DNA of 64,000 nucleotides from NCBI RefSeq assembly GCF_005887115.1, contig NZ_PNCJ01000015.1, positions 227,192 to 291,191 of the forward strand. Direction: 5' to 3'. The stretch comes from Pseudoalteromonas rubra. GTDB taxonomy: Bacteria; Pseudomonadota; Gammaproteobacteria; Enterobacterales; Alteromonadaceae. Numbering within the stretch: the stretch's first letter is position 1; each line of letters begins with the position of its first letter. This document shows positions 1 to 12,400 of the stretch, piece by piece. A program made the translations under genes and the position numbers. The notes under the pieces were generated by a model that was given only the letters and a program-made list of their open reading frames with translations, had not been told where the DNA came from and did not search any database.

Positions 1-1765
1 GTCGTCGAGCTGTTGCGCATCCAGCTCGGTGAGCGTCACCATCTCCGGGGTGATTCTGCTGCAGTCCGTCGGGATTAAATTGGCGGGCACACAACTTGAT
101 TCCTCACTCCCAAGTGCCCGAACCTGGCGTGCCATGTCCTGTAGCGTGTGTGCCCTGAACAAGGCCTGCACGTCCGCCTGATACTGACGTGCGCGCAGCT
201 GACTGACCAGCTGCATAATCAGTAGCGAGTGGCCCCCCAGCGCGAAGAAATTAGCGTGGACACCCACCTTATCGACGTCCAGCGACAACAGCGACGCGAC
301 AATCTCGACTACCATTTTCTCGGCCTCGGTGTGTGGTGCCTGATAAGGCTGCTCGACCGTTTTCGCAGGCAGAGCCAGCAGCGCGCGCTTGTCCAGCTTA
401 CCATTGGCCGTCAGCGGCCACTGCGCCACAAAACTGTAAGCCGACGCCACCATGTAATCCGGCAGATTGCCGCTCAGGTGCTGTTGCAGTGCGTCAATCA
501 GGCTGCTGTCTTGCTCACTTTGAATGAAAGCGCGCAGTACCTTGCCACCTTGCTTACCGGCCTCAGCCAGTACCACCGCCGACTCCACCTCAGGGTGACT
601 CATCAGCTGGCTTTCTATCTCCCCCAGTTCGACCCGGAAACCACGGATCTTGACCTGATCGTCGCTGCGCCCGACAAACTCGATTTCGCCATCTGCGCCC
701 ATGCGCACTAAGTCACCGGTTTTGTATAAACGGGCGCTCAGTGCAGGATTAGCTGGGTCAAAATACGGGTTATCAATAAATCGCTCGGCGGTGAGTTCAT
801 TCTGATGCAGATAGCCGCTGGCCAGACACTGACCACTGATGTACAGCTCACCCACTACACCCGGCGGGCATAAGGTCAGCTGCTCGCTGAGTACCAGCGT
901 CGCGGTATTGACGTTGGCGCGGCCAATGGGCACCGCGCGGGGGTCATCGTATCCACCGCGGATGGCATAGCCGGATGCGGTGACTGTGGTCTCGGTCGGG
1001 CCATAGGTATTAAGCAGCACAAAGCCCGGTTTAAGCGACGCTACCGACTGTTTATCCAGCGCTTCACCACCGACAATCACCAGGCGCAATGCCAGAGATT
1101 CAAGCTCTGCCTCGCTCAGCGCCAGCATATGCCAGAACGCCGTAGGTAAGCTGGCCACGCTGATGGCATGGCTGTCGCAGAAGGCAATAAAGGCCTCGCG
1201 ACTCAGCGACACCTCTTCATCGCGCAGCACCAAAGTGGCGCCCTGAGTCAACGTTGCCAGCCATTCTTCGACGAAAATATCGAAGTTCATAGTTGAGAAC
1301 TGCAGCACGTTATCCGCTTCGGTGATTTCGTAACGCTGCTCACAGTTCGCGGCAAAGTTGATCAGGTTATGATGGCTTATCATCACGCCCTTGGGATTAC
1401 CGGTTGAGCCTGAGGTATACATCACATAGGCCAGGCTCTCAGGAGTCAGCGCCACATCCGGGTTGCTGATTGGGTAGCTTGCAAACTGGCTGGCATCGTC
1501 CAGCAGCACTGGCATGACGTTAAAGTCGTTCAGCATAGCGGCGACCTTTTGCTGAGTCAGCACCACAGACAGGCCGGTGTCTTCGACCATGTACGCTAAA
1601 CGTTCCTGCGGGTAATCCGGGTCCAGCGGCACATAGGCCCCGCCTGCTTTAAGGATGGCCAGTACGGCGACCATCATTTCCAGCGAGCGGCCCACACACA
1701 GGCCCACCAGGGTATCCGGGCCCACCTGATGCTCGGCCCGTAAATAATGCGCCAGCTGATTGGCG
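1..1765. repeat. Copy 1 of near-identical A-T module block (inside NRPS7)
   Basis: Partner of 20257-22021, in the same orientation. Both copies encode the same ten-residue specificity code. Upstream of about 1766 the two genes differ as ordinary paralogous domains do, so the boundary is sharp. Recent duplication and gene conversion both fit; the sequence alone does not separate them. Confidence 0.93.
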
Positions 1766-3489
1766 CGTTCGTTCAACTGCTGATAACTCAGTGTGCCCCC
1801 ATTGCTCTTAACGGCAATGCGCGCGTCGTTTTGTGCGGCGCGTGTTTCAATGAGCTGATGTACGGGCATCGCAGACAAAGCCACGCTTGGCCCACATAAA
1901 TCTGCCAGATAGGCTTGTTGCTCTTGTGTGTCCATCAAACTCAATTGAGTCAGGGCCGTGCTGGCAGCACTTTCACTGAACAGGTGTATTGCCCGGATCA
2001 GATGACGATTCAGAGTTGCAATATAGTCGGCATCAAACAACGCCAGATCATAGGTCCAGCGCAGTACGTAGCCTCCGTCCTGTGGGGTAATATCGATATC
2101 TATGTCGTACTTCAGCGACACTATCTCGCGTTCATATCGACCAAAGCGCAGTCCGTCCAGTCCAGCATCGGCCTGGTCGCTAACACCAAACTCGCTGTCC
2201 ATGGACAACATGATCTGAAACAGCGGATCGTGAGACAAGCTGCGCTCCACATTAAGACGTTCAACCAGTTGTTCAAACGGCACATCCTGATTGGCCTGCG
2301 CATTGCGATGCACATCGCGTACATGGGCAAAATAATCGCCCAGCTTGGCATGTCTGGCCTGAGTTCTGAGCACCAGGTTATTAACGAAAAAGCCGATCAG
2401 CGGTTCCAGTTCACTTTGCAATCGGTTGGCAACCGGCGTGCCAATTAGAATATCCTGCTGATTACTGTGTTGTGCCAGCACCCAGCTCAGTGCACTGTGG
2501 ACCAGCATAAAGGGCGACATGTCATTGCGCTGTGCCGCTGTGCTCAGCTGCTGACTGAGAGCGCTGTCAAGGACAAAGCTCTGGCACCCGGCTGCGTTTT
2601 GTTTTTCTTCCGGGCGCGGTTGTTTCAACGGCAGGCTATGGACCGAGGGCGCGTCGGCTAAGGTTTCCTGCCAGTACGATAACTGTGATTCCAGCACATT
2701 TTCCTGCAACCAGGTTTGCTGCCACAGCGCATAATCAGCGTACTGAATCGCCAGTTCAGGCAAAGGATTCTCTGCCCCTTGCGCAAACGCGCGGTATAAA
2801 GTCAGAAACTCCTGACTGAGCAATTCAATTGACCAGCCATCAGACGCAATATGATGCATATTGAACAGCAACACCCCGTCTTGCTGCGCGCTACCCGGAT
2901 TGGCAAGCAAAATATAACGTGCCCGCATCATCACATCCTGAGTCAGATCAAACGGGGTATTCAGCTCCTCATCAATCAGGGTGTCGAGCTGCGCCGCACG
3001 AGCACTTGCCTCCAGTGTGGTCAAATCGCTGTGGGCGATAGCAAACGTCACCTCATCACGAATATGCTGCTGGGCCCCGTTTTCGCCCTCAAGCACCACG
3101 GTGCGCAGTACTTCATGACGGCGGATAATGGTTTGACAGGCACGTTCAGCCACCGCCAGATCCAGCTCCCCGGTGACGGTCATCAGGGCTGGCATATTAT
3201 AGTGTGCCGAGCCCTGTTGCAGCTGGTCGATAAACCATAATCGACGCTGTGAAAACGACAGCGGTGCTAAGGTCTGATATTGTTCAGGACGCGGCGTAAC
3301 GGCCTCACGCTTAGGTTGTGCTTCGCTGTCACTCAAATAAGCCAGCAATTGTGTTTTATTATCTCTGATCAGTTGCGCAATCTCTGCGGTGACTGCGCCC
3401 TTTTCAGCTTCGACTACGAGCGACCCGTCAGAGACACTCACCAAAATCAACTTGTCCTGAAGCAGACTGACTAACTGTTGCGGTTTCAT
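1..3489 (-). CDS. NRPS7: nonribosomal peptide synthetase, 3' end outside window (docking-C-A-T-...)
   Basis: Multimodular peptide synthetase, complete at its N-terminus and cut by the left edge after about 1163 residues. Residues 1-55 form a TubC-type docking domain. A condensation domain of the LCL kind follows, with HHIASDGW near residue 213. The adenylation domain has core FDIFVEE near 737. The carrier domain has GGHSL near 1088, and the linker beyond it looks like those that precede the dual-type C domains in this cluster. The A-domain code reads D-I-E-S-I-G-T-V-T-K, identical to NRPS4 module 3. It resembles lysine codes at most positions, but I cannot assign the substrate. The ATG overlaps the NRPS6 stop as TAATG, so translation is coupled. 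A second module, and possibly further genes, must lie to the left. The A-T block is nearly identical to 20257-22021. Confidence 0.95.
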   Translation of the reverse strand, partial: MKPQQLVSLLQDKLILVSVSDGSLVVEAEKGAVTAEIAQLIRDNKTQLLAYLSDSEAQPKREAVTPRPEQYQTLAPLSFSQRRLWFIDQLQQGSAHYNMPALMTVTGELDLAVAERACQTIIRRHEVLRTVVLEGENGAQQHIRDEVTFAIAHSDLTTLEASARAAQLDTLIDEELNTPFDLTQDVMMRARYILLANPGSAQQDGVLLFNMHHIASDGWSIELLSQEFLTLYRAFAQGAENPLPELAIQYADYALWQQTWLQENVLESQLSYWQETLADAPSVHSLPLKQPRPEEKQNAAGCQSFVLDSALSQQLSTAAQRNDMSPFMLVHSALSWVLAQHSNQQDILIGTPVANRLQSELEPLIGFFVNNLVLRTQARHAKLGDYFAHVRDVHRNAQANQDVPFEQLVERLNVERSLSHDPLFQIMLSMDSEFGVSDQADAGLDGLRFGRYEREIVSLKYDIDIDITPQDGGYVLRWTYDLALFDADYIATLNRHLIRAIHLFSESAASTALTQLSLMDTQEQQAYLADLCGPSVALSAMPVHQLIETRAAQNDARIAVKSNGGTLSYQQLNERANQLAHYLRAEHQVGPDTLVGLCVGRSLEMMVAVLAILKAGGAYVPLDPDYPQERLAYMVEDTGLSVVLTQQKVAAMLNDFNVMPVLLDDASQFASYPISNPDVALTPESLAYVMYTSGSTGNPKGVMISHHNLINFAANCEQRYEITEADNVLQFSTMNFDIFVEEWLATLTQGATLVLRDEEVSLSREAFIAFCDSHAISVASLPTAFWHMLALSEAELESLALRLVIVGGEALDKQSVASLKPGFVLLNTYGPTETTVTASGYAIRGGYDDPRAVPIGRANVNTATLVLSEQLTLCPPGVVGELYISGQCLASGYLHQNELTAERFIDNPYFDPANPALSARLYKTGDLVRMGADGEIEFVGRSDDQVKIRGFRVELGEIESQLMSHPEVESAVVLAEAGKQGGKVLRAFIQSEQDSSLIDALQQHLSGNLPDYMVASAYSFVAQWPLTANGKLDKRALLALPAKTVEQPYQAPHTEAEKMVVEIVASLLSLDVDKVGVHANFFALGGHSLLIMQLVSQLRARQYQADVQALFRAHTLQDMARQVRALGSEESSCVPANLIPTDCSRITPEMVTLTELDAQQLDD

Positions 3490-6400
3490 TAAAACACAAT
3501 CCTTTCTACATTATCTGATTGTTCTAACTTGTCTTTCAGAGCCTGAGCAGCGTGCAGCTCGTCTAACTGCAAGGCTTGTTCAGCCACCGAGGTGTACTTA
3601 AATAACTGTTTGATGGTCAGCGCGCAGTCAAACTTGGCCTCTATTTCTTTCATCAGTTTGACGACCAGCAAAGACTGACCACCCAGTGAGAAGAAACTCG
3701 CCTGCGTGCTGATATGCGCTTCATCCAGGCCAAGTACCTGCGACCAGATAGTCACCAGAGTCCGCTCGGTGTCGCTGTCAGGCGCAACGTATTCACCACC
3801 GAGCCCGGCGTGCTCCGGAGCTGGCAGGGCTTTACGATCAATTTTGCCGTTGGGCGTTTGTGGCCATTCTTCCAGCAGCACAAAGCTGGCGGGGATCATA
3901 TACTCAACCAAGGCGTCACCGAGTTGTGACTTGATAGTGTCGATCAGTACCTGTTGAGACGCTTCATCGCCCAACGTATGCGGCTTCACATAGGCCACCA
4001 GGTGCTGATTACCTTGCGTGTCATCGAGCGCCATCACCAAGGCGGAGTCCACTTCACTGTGCTCACCGATGTGATACTCAATCTCGCCCAGCTCGATACG
4101 CAACCCGCGGATCTTTACCTGATGGTCAATACGACCCATGTATTCAATAATGCCATCAGCGCGATAACGGACCAGATCGCCGGTTTTATACAGACGCTGA
4201 CTGCTGCCTGCCTGGCTGTCATCGTAAAACGGGTTGGCGATAAAGCGTTCTTCAGTCAGATCAGCGCGATTGTGATACCCGCGTGCCAGACCCTCTCCGC
4301 CTATGTGTAACTCGCCGCAGGCGCCCTGTGGCAACAGGTTCAGCGCCTCATCAAGGATGTATAACTGGATATTCTGGATTGGCTGACCAATGGGTACGCT
4401 GCTGCCATGTGGTTGCACGCAATCCCAATAGCTGACGTCAATGGCCGCTTCAGTTGGGCCATAGAGGTTATGAAGCTGCGCCGCTGGCAGCACGCTTTGG
4501 AATTGCTCAACATGGCTGATCTGCAAGGCTTCACCACTACAGAAGACCTGCTGGATTGACGTACAGCGGCTCAGGTCACCATGCTCCAGCATAACGCCCA
4601 GCATAGACGGCACAAAGTGCAATTTGGTGATGCCCGTCTCAACAATCAGGTCGCTCAGGTAGCCCGGGTCTTTGTGGCCGCCCGGCTTAGCAATCACCAG
4701 CTCAGCACCTTTGAGCATCGGCCAGACAAATTCCCATACCGACACATCAAAGCTGTACGGCGTTTTCTGTAGGATCTTGTCGTCAGGTCCGCAATGGTAT
4801 TCATTGTCCATCCAGTCGATGCGGTTATGCAGCGCCTGATGCTCAAGCAGCACACCTTTTGGCATACCCGTAGAGCCCGAGGTGTAAATGGTATAGGCCA
4901 GATTTCGGGCACTCAGACCAATGTCGTTCGGTGCAATATTGGCTTCGCTGAACGCGTCATAATTAAAGCCATCAAGCTCAACAACACAGGCCTCGCCCAG
5001 CACGACACGTGCGGCGACCTCTTGCGTGCTGAGCACGACGCTGGCACTGGCATCGGCAACCAGATAGTTCAGCCTGGCGCTGGGCAACTCAGGATCCAGC
5101 GGCACATAAGCCCCGCCGGCCTTCAAAATGCCCCAGATCCCAATCACCATTTCAAATGAGCGTTCTACACATAGTCCCACCAGAGTGTCAGGTCCGACGC
5201 CGTGTTCACTGCGCAGATAATGTGCAAGCTGGTTCGCTCTGGTATTGAGTTCACGATAGCTCATGGACTGAGCGCCAAAACGTAAGGCTGTCTGATTGGG
5301 CGATTTTACAACCTGTTGCTCAAACAATTCGTGGACACACAGCGTGTGATCATATTCCCGCGCCGTATCATTCCATTGGTGCAACTGCTCATAACGTTCC
5401 TGTTCAGATAGCAACGGGAGCGTATCCAGAGGATTGGCTAGCTGAGCCTGAGTCAGTCGCGCCAGATATCTGAGTACGCCTTGCAGATGTTTATCCAGCG
5501 CTGCTATGTGTTGCTCTGTAAACAGACCACAATCATACAACCAGTTAACGGTCAGTCCGGCCTCATCGAGATCGATGTTAATTTCAATATCAAACTTGGT
5601 CGAACAGGCCTGTGGCAGTCTTGGAGTAAACGTCAGTCCTGCCAGTCCCTGCTCAGGTTGTTCTGCTAGGGCAAATTCTGAGTTGGTTGTCAGCATTATC
5701 TGGAACACCGGACTATAAGCCGTTGAACGGGGGATCTGTAAGGCATCGACCAGCTGTTCAAACGGCACATCCTGATGCGATTGTGCACCAATATGGGCGT
5801 CTTTCACATGAGCAAGATAGTCACCAAGGCTAGAATGATGGGTGTTCACGCGCAGTACCAGGGTATTGGCAAAGTATCCGATAAGACCGGCCACTTCTGG
5901 CTGGGCACGATTCGCCACCGGCGTGCCTATCACAATATCCTGCTGATTACTGTGCCGCGACAAAATATAGGCCAGCGCGCTGTGCACCAGCATAAATGGC
6001 GTGATCCCTGCCGCTTCAGCAAACGCTTTGAGACCCTGACTCAGCGAGCCTGGCAATAAACTGGTGAAGCCATTGGCATTGAATGCTTTTTCTTCCGGGC
6101 GAGCTTTATCCAGTTGCAGACCATGCACCGCCGGCGCATCGGCCAGTGTCTCACGCCAGTAATTGAGTTGTGTTTCCAGCGCTTTTGCTCCCCCTTGTGC
6201 CTGACTCAGCCAGTCGCGTTGCCACAAGGCATAATCGGCATACTGGATAGTTAAAGGCGACAAGGAAGCCACAGTGCCCACAATGGCGGCTTCGTAAAGC
6301 GCCATAAACTCATTCGACATCAGCTCGACTGACCAACCATCCGAGGCAATATGGTGCATATTGAACGCCAGCACACCACGCTGTGCCTCGCTCTGATCGG

Positions 6401-9400
6401 CATAATTCAGCAGGATATACTGAGCACGCAGCATCAGGTCGCTATCCAGCTTAAATGGCGTTCGTGCATCTTCACTTAGCAACTGACTAAGTCGCTCTGC
6501 TTTACTGTGCTCATTCAGGTCGCTTAAGTCATGCAGGGTCAGCGTCAGCTGCGCTTCACTACGGATCAGCTGAACAGGCTCCGCCCCCTGTTCCAGATAC
6601 ACTGTACGTAACGCTTCATGTCGGGCAATCAGGCGATTCAACGCAGCTTCTGCCGCATTCAGGTCCAATACGCCATCAACATCAAACGCTACAGGCATAT
6701 TGTACTCGGCGCTGCTACCATTGAGTTTATCGATAAACCACAGACGCTGCTGGGCAAACGATAATGGCAGGTGGGCATTTGCTTCACGTGGTTGTGCGGC
6801 AATAGGCGGCCGCACCACGTTATCTGCCTGCTGCGCGACCCGCTGCGCTTGTTGTGTAATGGTGGTGGCGGCAAAGATATCCTTCACGCTCAGCTCACAA
6901 TTGAGCTGCTCGCGAATACCTGCAAGCAGCTTCATAAGGAGTAAAGAGTGCCCGCCAAGCTCGAAGAAGTTCGCCTCGACACTAACCTGACTGTGCTCAA
7001 GCTTAAGCAACTCGGCCCAGATCCCAACCAGGGTGTATTCGACGTCATCGCGTGGGGCGACATACACTTGCTGAGACAGTCCACTATCTGGCGCAGGTAA
7101 AGCGCGCCTGTCGACCTTGCCATTGGCGGTCAGCGGCCACTGCTGCACAGTGACGATAGCGCCCGGTAGCATGTATGCAGGTAACTGCTCGCCAAGTGCC
7201 ACTTTTAAGTTGCTCAGCCAGTGCTCATCAGCACTGTCCTGTGCACTTTTGACATAAGCAACCAGTTGTAGCGTGCCATCCACAGCAGGCAAAGCCAACA
7301 CCAGAGCAGAGTCAACCAATGTCAGCTCAGCAATGCGATTCTCAACTTCGCCTAGTTCAATGCGATGACCGCGAATTTTCACCTGGTCATCCTGACGGCC
7401 CAGATAATGTAGCTCGCCCTGCTCGTCATAACGCGCTAAATCTCCAGCACGGTACAAGCGCTCACCCAACCAGGGGTAACGTCCTCTGTCGAACGGATTG
7501 TCAATAAAACGTTCTGCACTGAGTGCTTCGCGGTTGAGGTAGCCCAGTGCTAAGCCTGCTCCACCGACATAGATTTCGCCCGCACAGCCTTTAGGTACCA
7601 GCTTTAACGCGTCGTCCAGCAATACAATATGCTGGTCGCGCAACGGTCTGCCGATATTGATCGGCGCACCTGGCTCAATACGTTTGTAGGTCACATGCAC
7701 AGTGGTTTCTGTGATCCCATACATATTAATCAGCTCAGTTGGCTGACTCGCAAAATGCGTCCACCACTGAGTTACATGGCTTGGCGTCAGCCCTTCCCCA
7801 CCAAATACGATGCTACGCAATGAGGGCAGCGCCAGCTGAGCCGTAACCAGATATTCGGTGAGTTGTTTAAATGCACTCGGCGTCTGGTTAAGAATAGTCA
7901 GTGCATTGCGCTGACACAGTTCTACGAACAACTGACTGTCTTTGACTTCATCCAGGCTCGGCATCAGCAGTTTGCCGCCAAACAACAAGGCGCCCCAGAT
8001 CTCCCAGACACTGAAATCGAAGGCAAAGGAATGAAACACACACCAGCAATCGTCTTCACTGAAGTTAAAATCAGGCTGAGTCACATCAAACAGACGACCG
8101 ACATTACGGTGGGTTTGCAGCACCCCTTTTGGTTTGCCCGTGGAGCCTGAGGTGTAAATGACATAGGCCAGATTGTCAGATGTAAGCCCTGTCAGCTGCA
8201 CATTATCGGTGCTGTAGTCGATTAGTGTCAGCTGGTTCAGGTCGATAACAGGCGTGTCTTGTATCGCTAACGCATCAGCCACCTGATCTTCGCTTAGTAC
8301 CAGTGTCACGCCAGCATCCTGACAGATAAAATCGAGACGCTCTTGCGGATAATTGGGATCAAGCGGCACATACGCACCACCGGCTTTAAGTATCGCCAGT
8401 ATGCCCACAATCATGTTGACACCGCGACCGACACACAAGCCTACCAACGTGTCCGGACGGATATCGTGTGCATCAACCAGATAGTGTGCCAGTGCATTCG
8501 CCCGCGCGTTCAGTTCATGATAGGTTAGCGACTCTTGTTGATACACCAGTGCAACGCGCTCACCAACTCTGGCCACCTGGCGCTCGAAGCGGGCCTGAAT
8601 ACTGCTGACGCTATCTATGTTCACCACTTCGCCGACATTCGCCTGCATCAGGACATCCTGTTGCGCCTCAGTCAGTACCGCCAGCTGTGCCACTGGTGTG
8701 TCTGACTCTTTATTCAGTGCACTCAGTAACTGTTCGATGGCGCATGCCACGTAGTCACCCACCGCGTTAATGTCGACAGAGCGCTCAACCTGCAGGTTGA
8801 AAGAAAAACCCTCACCCCAGTCATCAACACATAAGTTAAATGGATAGTTAGTGCGCTCTCTGGCGGCTGTGGCCTGCGCGCCCCCCTGCGCTGAGGACTC
8901 TGCCAGACGTGAATGACGGTAATTGAAAATGGCGCTGAATAACGGTGTTTGTGTGCTGACTCCGCTGCATGCCAGCGCTTCGGTTAGCGACGCCTGCTCG
9001 TAAGGCATTAACCCGAGCAGGGACTTATCGACCTGCTCCAACAGCGCTGCTGCCGTTTTGTCAGCCAGATCAACACGCAAAGGCAGGGTATTGATCATCA
9101 TACCCATCATCTGTTCAATGCCCTGCTGAGCGCTCATGCGGCCCGACAATACTGTACCAAATACCACATCCCGGCTCTGGCTACAGGCCGATACCACCAT
9201 GGCCCAGGCCAGATGGAAAAATGCCGCCGGGCTCATGCCACGTTGTTGCATCTGAGTGCGGATCTGTTGCGAGTGTTCCAGAGTCAGCTCAACATGCAAA
9301 TCGTTGCAATGCAACTCATCGGCTTGGATGCTGTCCAGCCCAAACGGATGGCAGGGCGTGTCGATATCGCCCAGCTGTTCGGTAAAATAGTCACGGGTAT

Positions 9401-12400
9401 TCAGCTGCTCGGCATTGTGCAGTGTGTGAGCTATAAATTGTCGATACGCCAGTGGTTCCGGCAATTGCCGGAAGGTTTGCTCATCCATTGCCAGCTCAGT
9501 CATGATCATTTCAACTGAGATATGGTCGAGCAAAATGTGGTGCTCTTTGAGCACGCCACAGTATTTATCTGTGATGGGGTCATGGGCCAGCTCCAGTTGC
9601 ACCAAAGGCGCCAGCTCCAGATCCATACGGTGTGTGCCTTGTGCCACGTAAGCATCGAGTTTTTGTCTGGCGTCTTGCTGACCAGAGAATGACAACCAGG
9701 TTGGCAGCAATTCACAATGGCGTAATACCAGCTGTAAAGGGGCTTGACGCTCTCGCCACGCAACCAATGTACGCAGCACATCATAGCGTGCAATGATCTG
9801 ATTGAAGCGTGTGACAAACCGGTCAATTTCATCTTTGCAGCCAAACTCCAGCGTGATGGTGGTCACATAAGGGTCGGTTTTTTCCGTCGCACTATGAACC
9901 AGGAAAATACTCTCCTGCAAAGGAGCAAGCGGATAGATATCCGCGATATTGGCGGCCCCGCCGGGAATACGCTGTGCCAGCGAATCCAGTTCGCTCTGAG
10001 TCACCGAGGCCAGCGTTACCATGTCTGGGGTGATCCGTGTGCATTGCGCCGGGATGCCATTTTGCGGTAGTTCAGGGGCGCTCTGCTGTGTGCCATCCTT
10101 GATGGTTTTGGCCATTTCGCCCAATACCCTGGCATTAAACAGCGCCTGTACCGAGGTGCACCAGCCTTGCTTTTTCAACCGACTGACCAGCTCCATCACC
10201 ATCAGTGAATGCCCGCCTAACTCAAAGAAGTTGGCGGCCATGCTAACTTCGGCAAGTTCAAGGGTTAACAGCTCAGCACATAACTCGGCCAACACCTTTT
10301 CCTGCTCGGTGACTGGGGCCTCATATGCCACTTCATAACCAAGGTTTTGTGGCACCGGCAGCGCTTTGCGGTCAATTTTACCGTTTGGCGTTTGTGGCCA
10401 TTCGTTTAATAAAACGAAGTTTGCCGGGATCATATAATCGGCAAGCGACTCACCCAGCAGCGCCTGAACGGAAGCGATCAGCGCCTGCTGTGTGTCTTCA
10501 GTCAATTCAATGCAAGGCTTAACGTAGGCAATCAGTCGCTGATTGCCTTTATCATCACTCATTGCCATCACCAGCGCAGAATCAACCAGTTCATGCTCGC
10601 CAATGTGATATTCGATTTCACCCAGCTCGATGCGCTGCCCCCGGATCTTGACCTGATGGTCCAGACGACCCATATATTCGATATTGCCGTCTTCACGAAA
10701 ACGCACCAGATCGCCGGTTTTATATAAACGCTTACTGGGGTTTTGCGGATAAAATGGATTAGTGATAAAGCGCTCTTCGGTCAACTCAGGGCGGTTATGA
10801 TAGCCCCTTGCTAACCCCTCACCGCCAATATGTAACTCACCACAAGCGCCTTGTGGCAATAGGTCAAGTGTATCGTCCAGTATATATAGCTGAATATTCT
10901 GGATGGGTTTACCGATAGGGATGCTGCTGCCATGAGGCAAAGCACAATCCCAGTAGCTGACATCGATGGCTGCTTCCGTCGGACCATAGAGGTTATGCAG
11001 CTGCGCCTCAGGCAGCCGGACTTTAAACTGCTCGACATGGCTTACCTGCAGGGCTTCACCACTACAGAACACCTGTTTAATCGTGCCGCACCTGGCCAGG
11101 TCGCCATGCTCCAGCATCACACCCAGCATAGAGGGCACAAAGTGCAGTTTAGTTACGCCCGTTTTCTCAATCAGCTCACTCAGATAAGCAGGATCTTTGT
11201 GACCACCGGGTTTGGCAATAACAAGCTGTGCCCCCTTGAGCATAGGCCAGACAAATTCCCATACCGAGACATCAAAACTGTAAGGCGTTTTTTGTAAGAT
11301 TTTATCCTGTGGCTCACATCCGTATTCATTGTCCATCCAGTCAATGCGGTTATGCAGCGCCTGATGCTCCAGCAACACGCCCTTGGGTTTACCTGTGGAG
11401 CCCGAAGTATAAATGGCATAAGCAAGATGATTGGCTGTCAGGCCGACGTCACCAACCGGTATATTGCCGCTCGCATATGCATCGAAATCGAAGCTATCCA
11501 GCGAGATCACGGCAGCATCGCCCAGTGACACCTGTTCAATCACTTTTTGGGTACTCAACACTACATTGACGCTGGCATCTTCGATTAAATAATTCAGCCG
11601 ACCTGATGGTAATTCAGGATCCAACGGCACATACGCCCCACCGGCCTTCAATATTCCCCAGATGCCAATCACCATCTCAAATGAGCGCTCTGTGCATAAG
11701 CCAACCAGGGTATCTGGGCCGATGTTATACTCAGTACGCAGACAATGCGCCAGCTGATTCGCTTTGGTATTGAGTGACTCATAGCTCATGGTAAGTCCGC
11801 CAAAGCGCAAGGCGATAGCATCCGGCGTGGCTTTGGCTTGCTGTTCAAATAATTCATGGACACACAACTGGCGAGGGTAGGCAAGCTGTGTATCATTCCA
11901 GTCAGCAAGTTGCTGCTTACGTTCGGCGTCAGACAGCAATGACAATGCGCTTAGCTTTCCAGACACGTCAGCGGGTGTCAGCCTTGCCAGCTGCGTAAGC
12001 ACCGTATTCAGGTGCTGGGCGATGGCGGCCACACGGTGTGCACGATACAAGGCTGTATCATAGGTGATTTCTATCGCCACGCCCTGCTCGTTCAGCGCGA
12101 CTTCAATTTCCAAATCAAACTTAGTCGTCACACTGCTGGCACGGCGTTGTGAAATATGCAGGCCATCCAGTGCTAATTGCTGATCTCTGACACCATAGTC
12201 AGAATTGGTGGTCAGCATGATCTGAAACAGCGGCGCATGGGCGCCGCTGCGAGGAACGTTAAGCTTTTCGACCAGCTGCTCAAAAGGCACATCCTGATTG
12301 GCCTGAGCGCCTAGATGCACCGATTTAACATGGGTAAAATAATCGCCAATACTGGACTGCCCGGTATTGACTCGCAGCACCAGGGTATTGGCAAAGTAAC

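Noticed and set aside
229..711. 160-codon plus-strand frame, repeated at 20485
   Set aside because: Both are antisense to the duplicated A-T block, so their similarity comes from the coding repeat.
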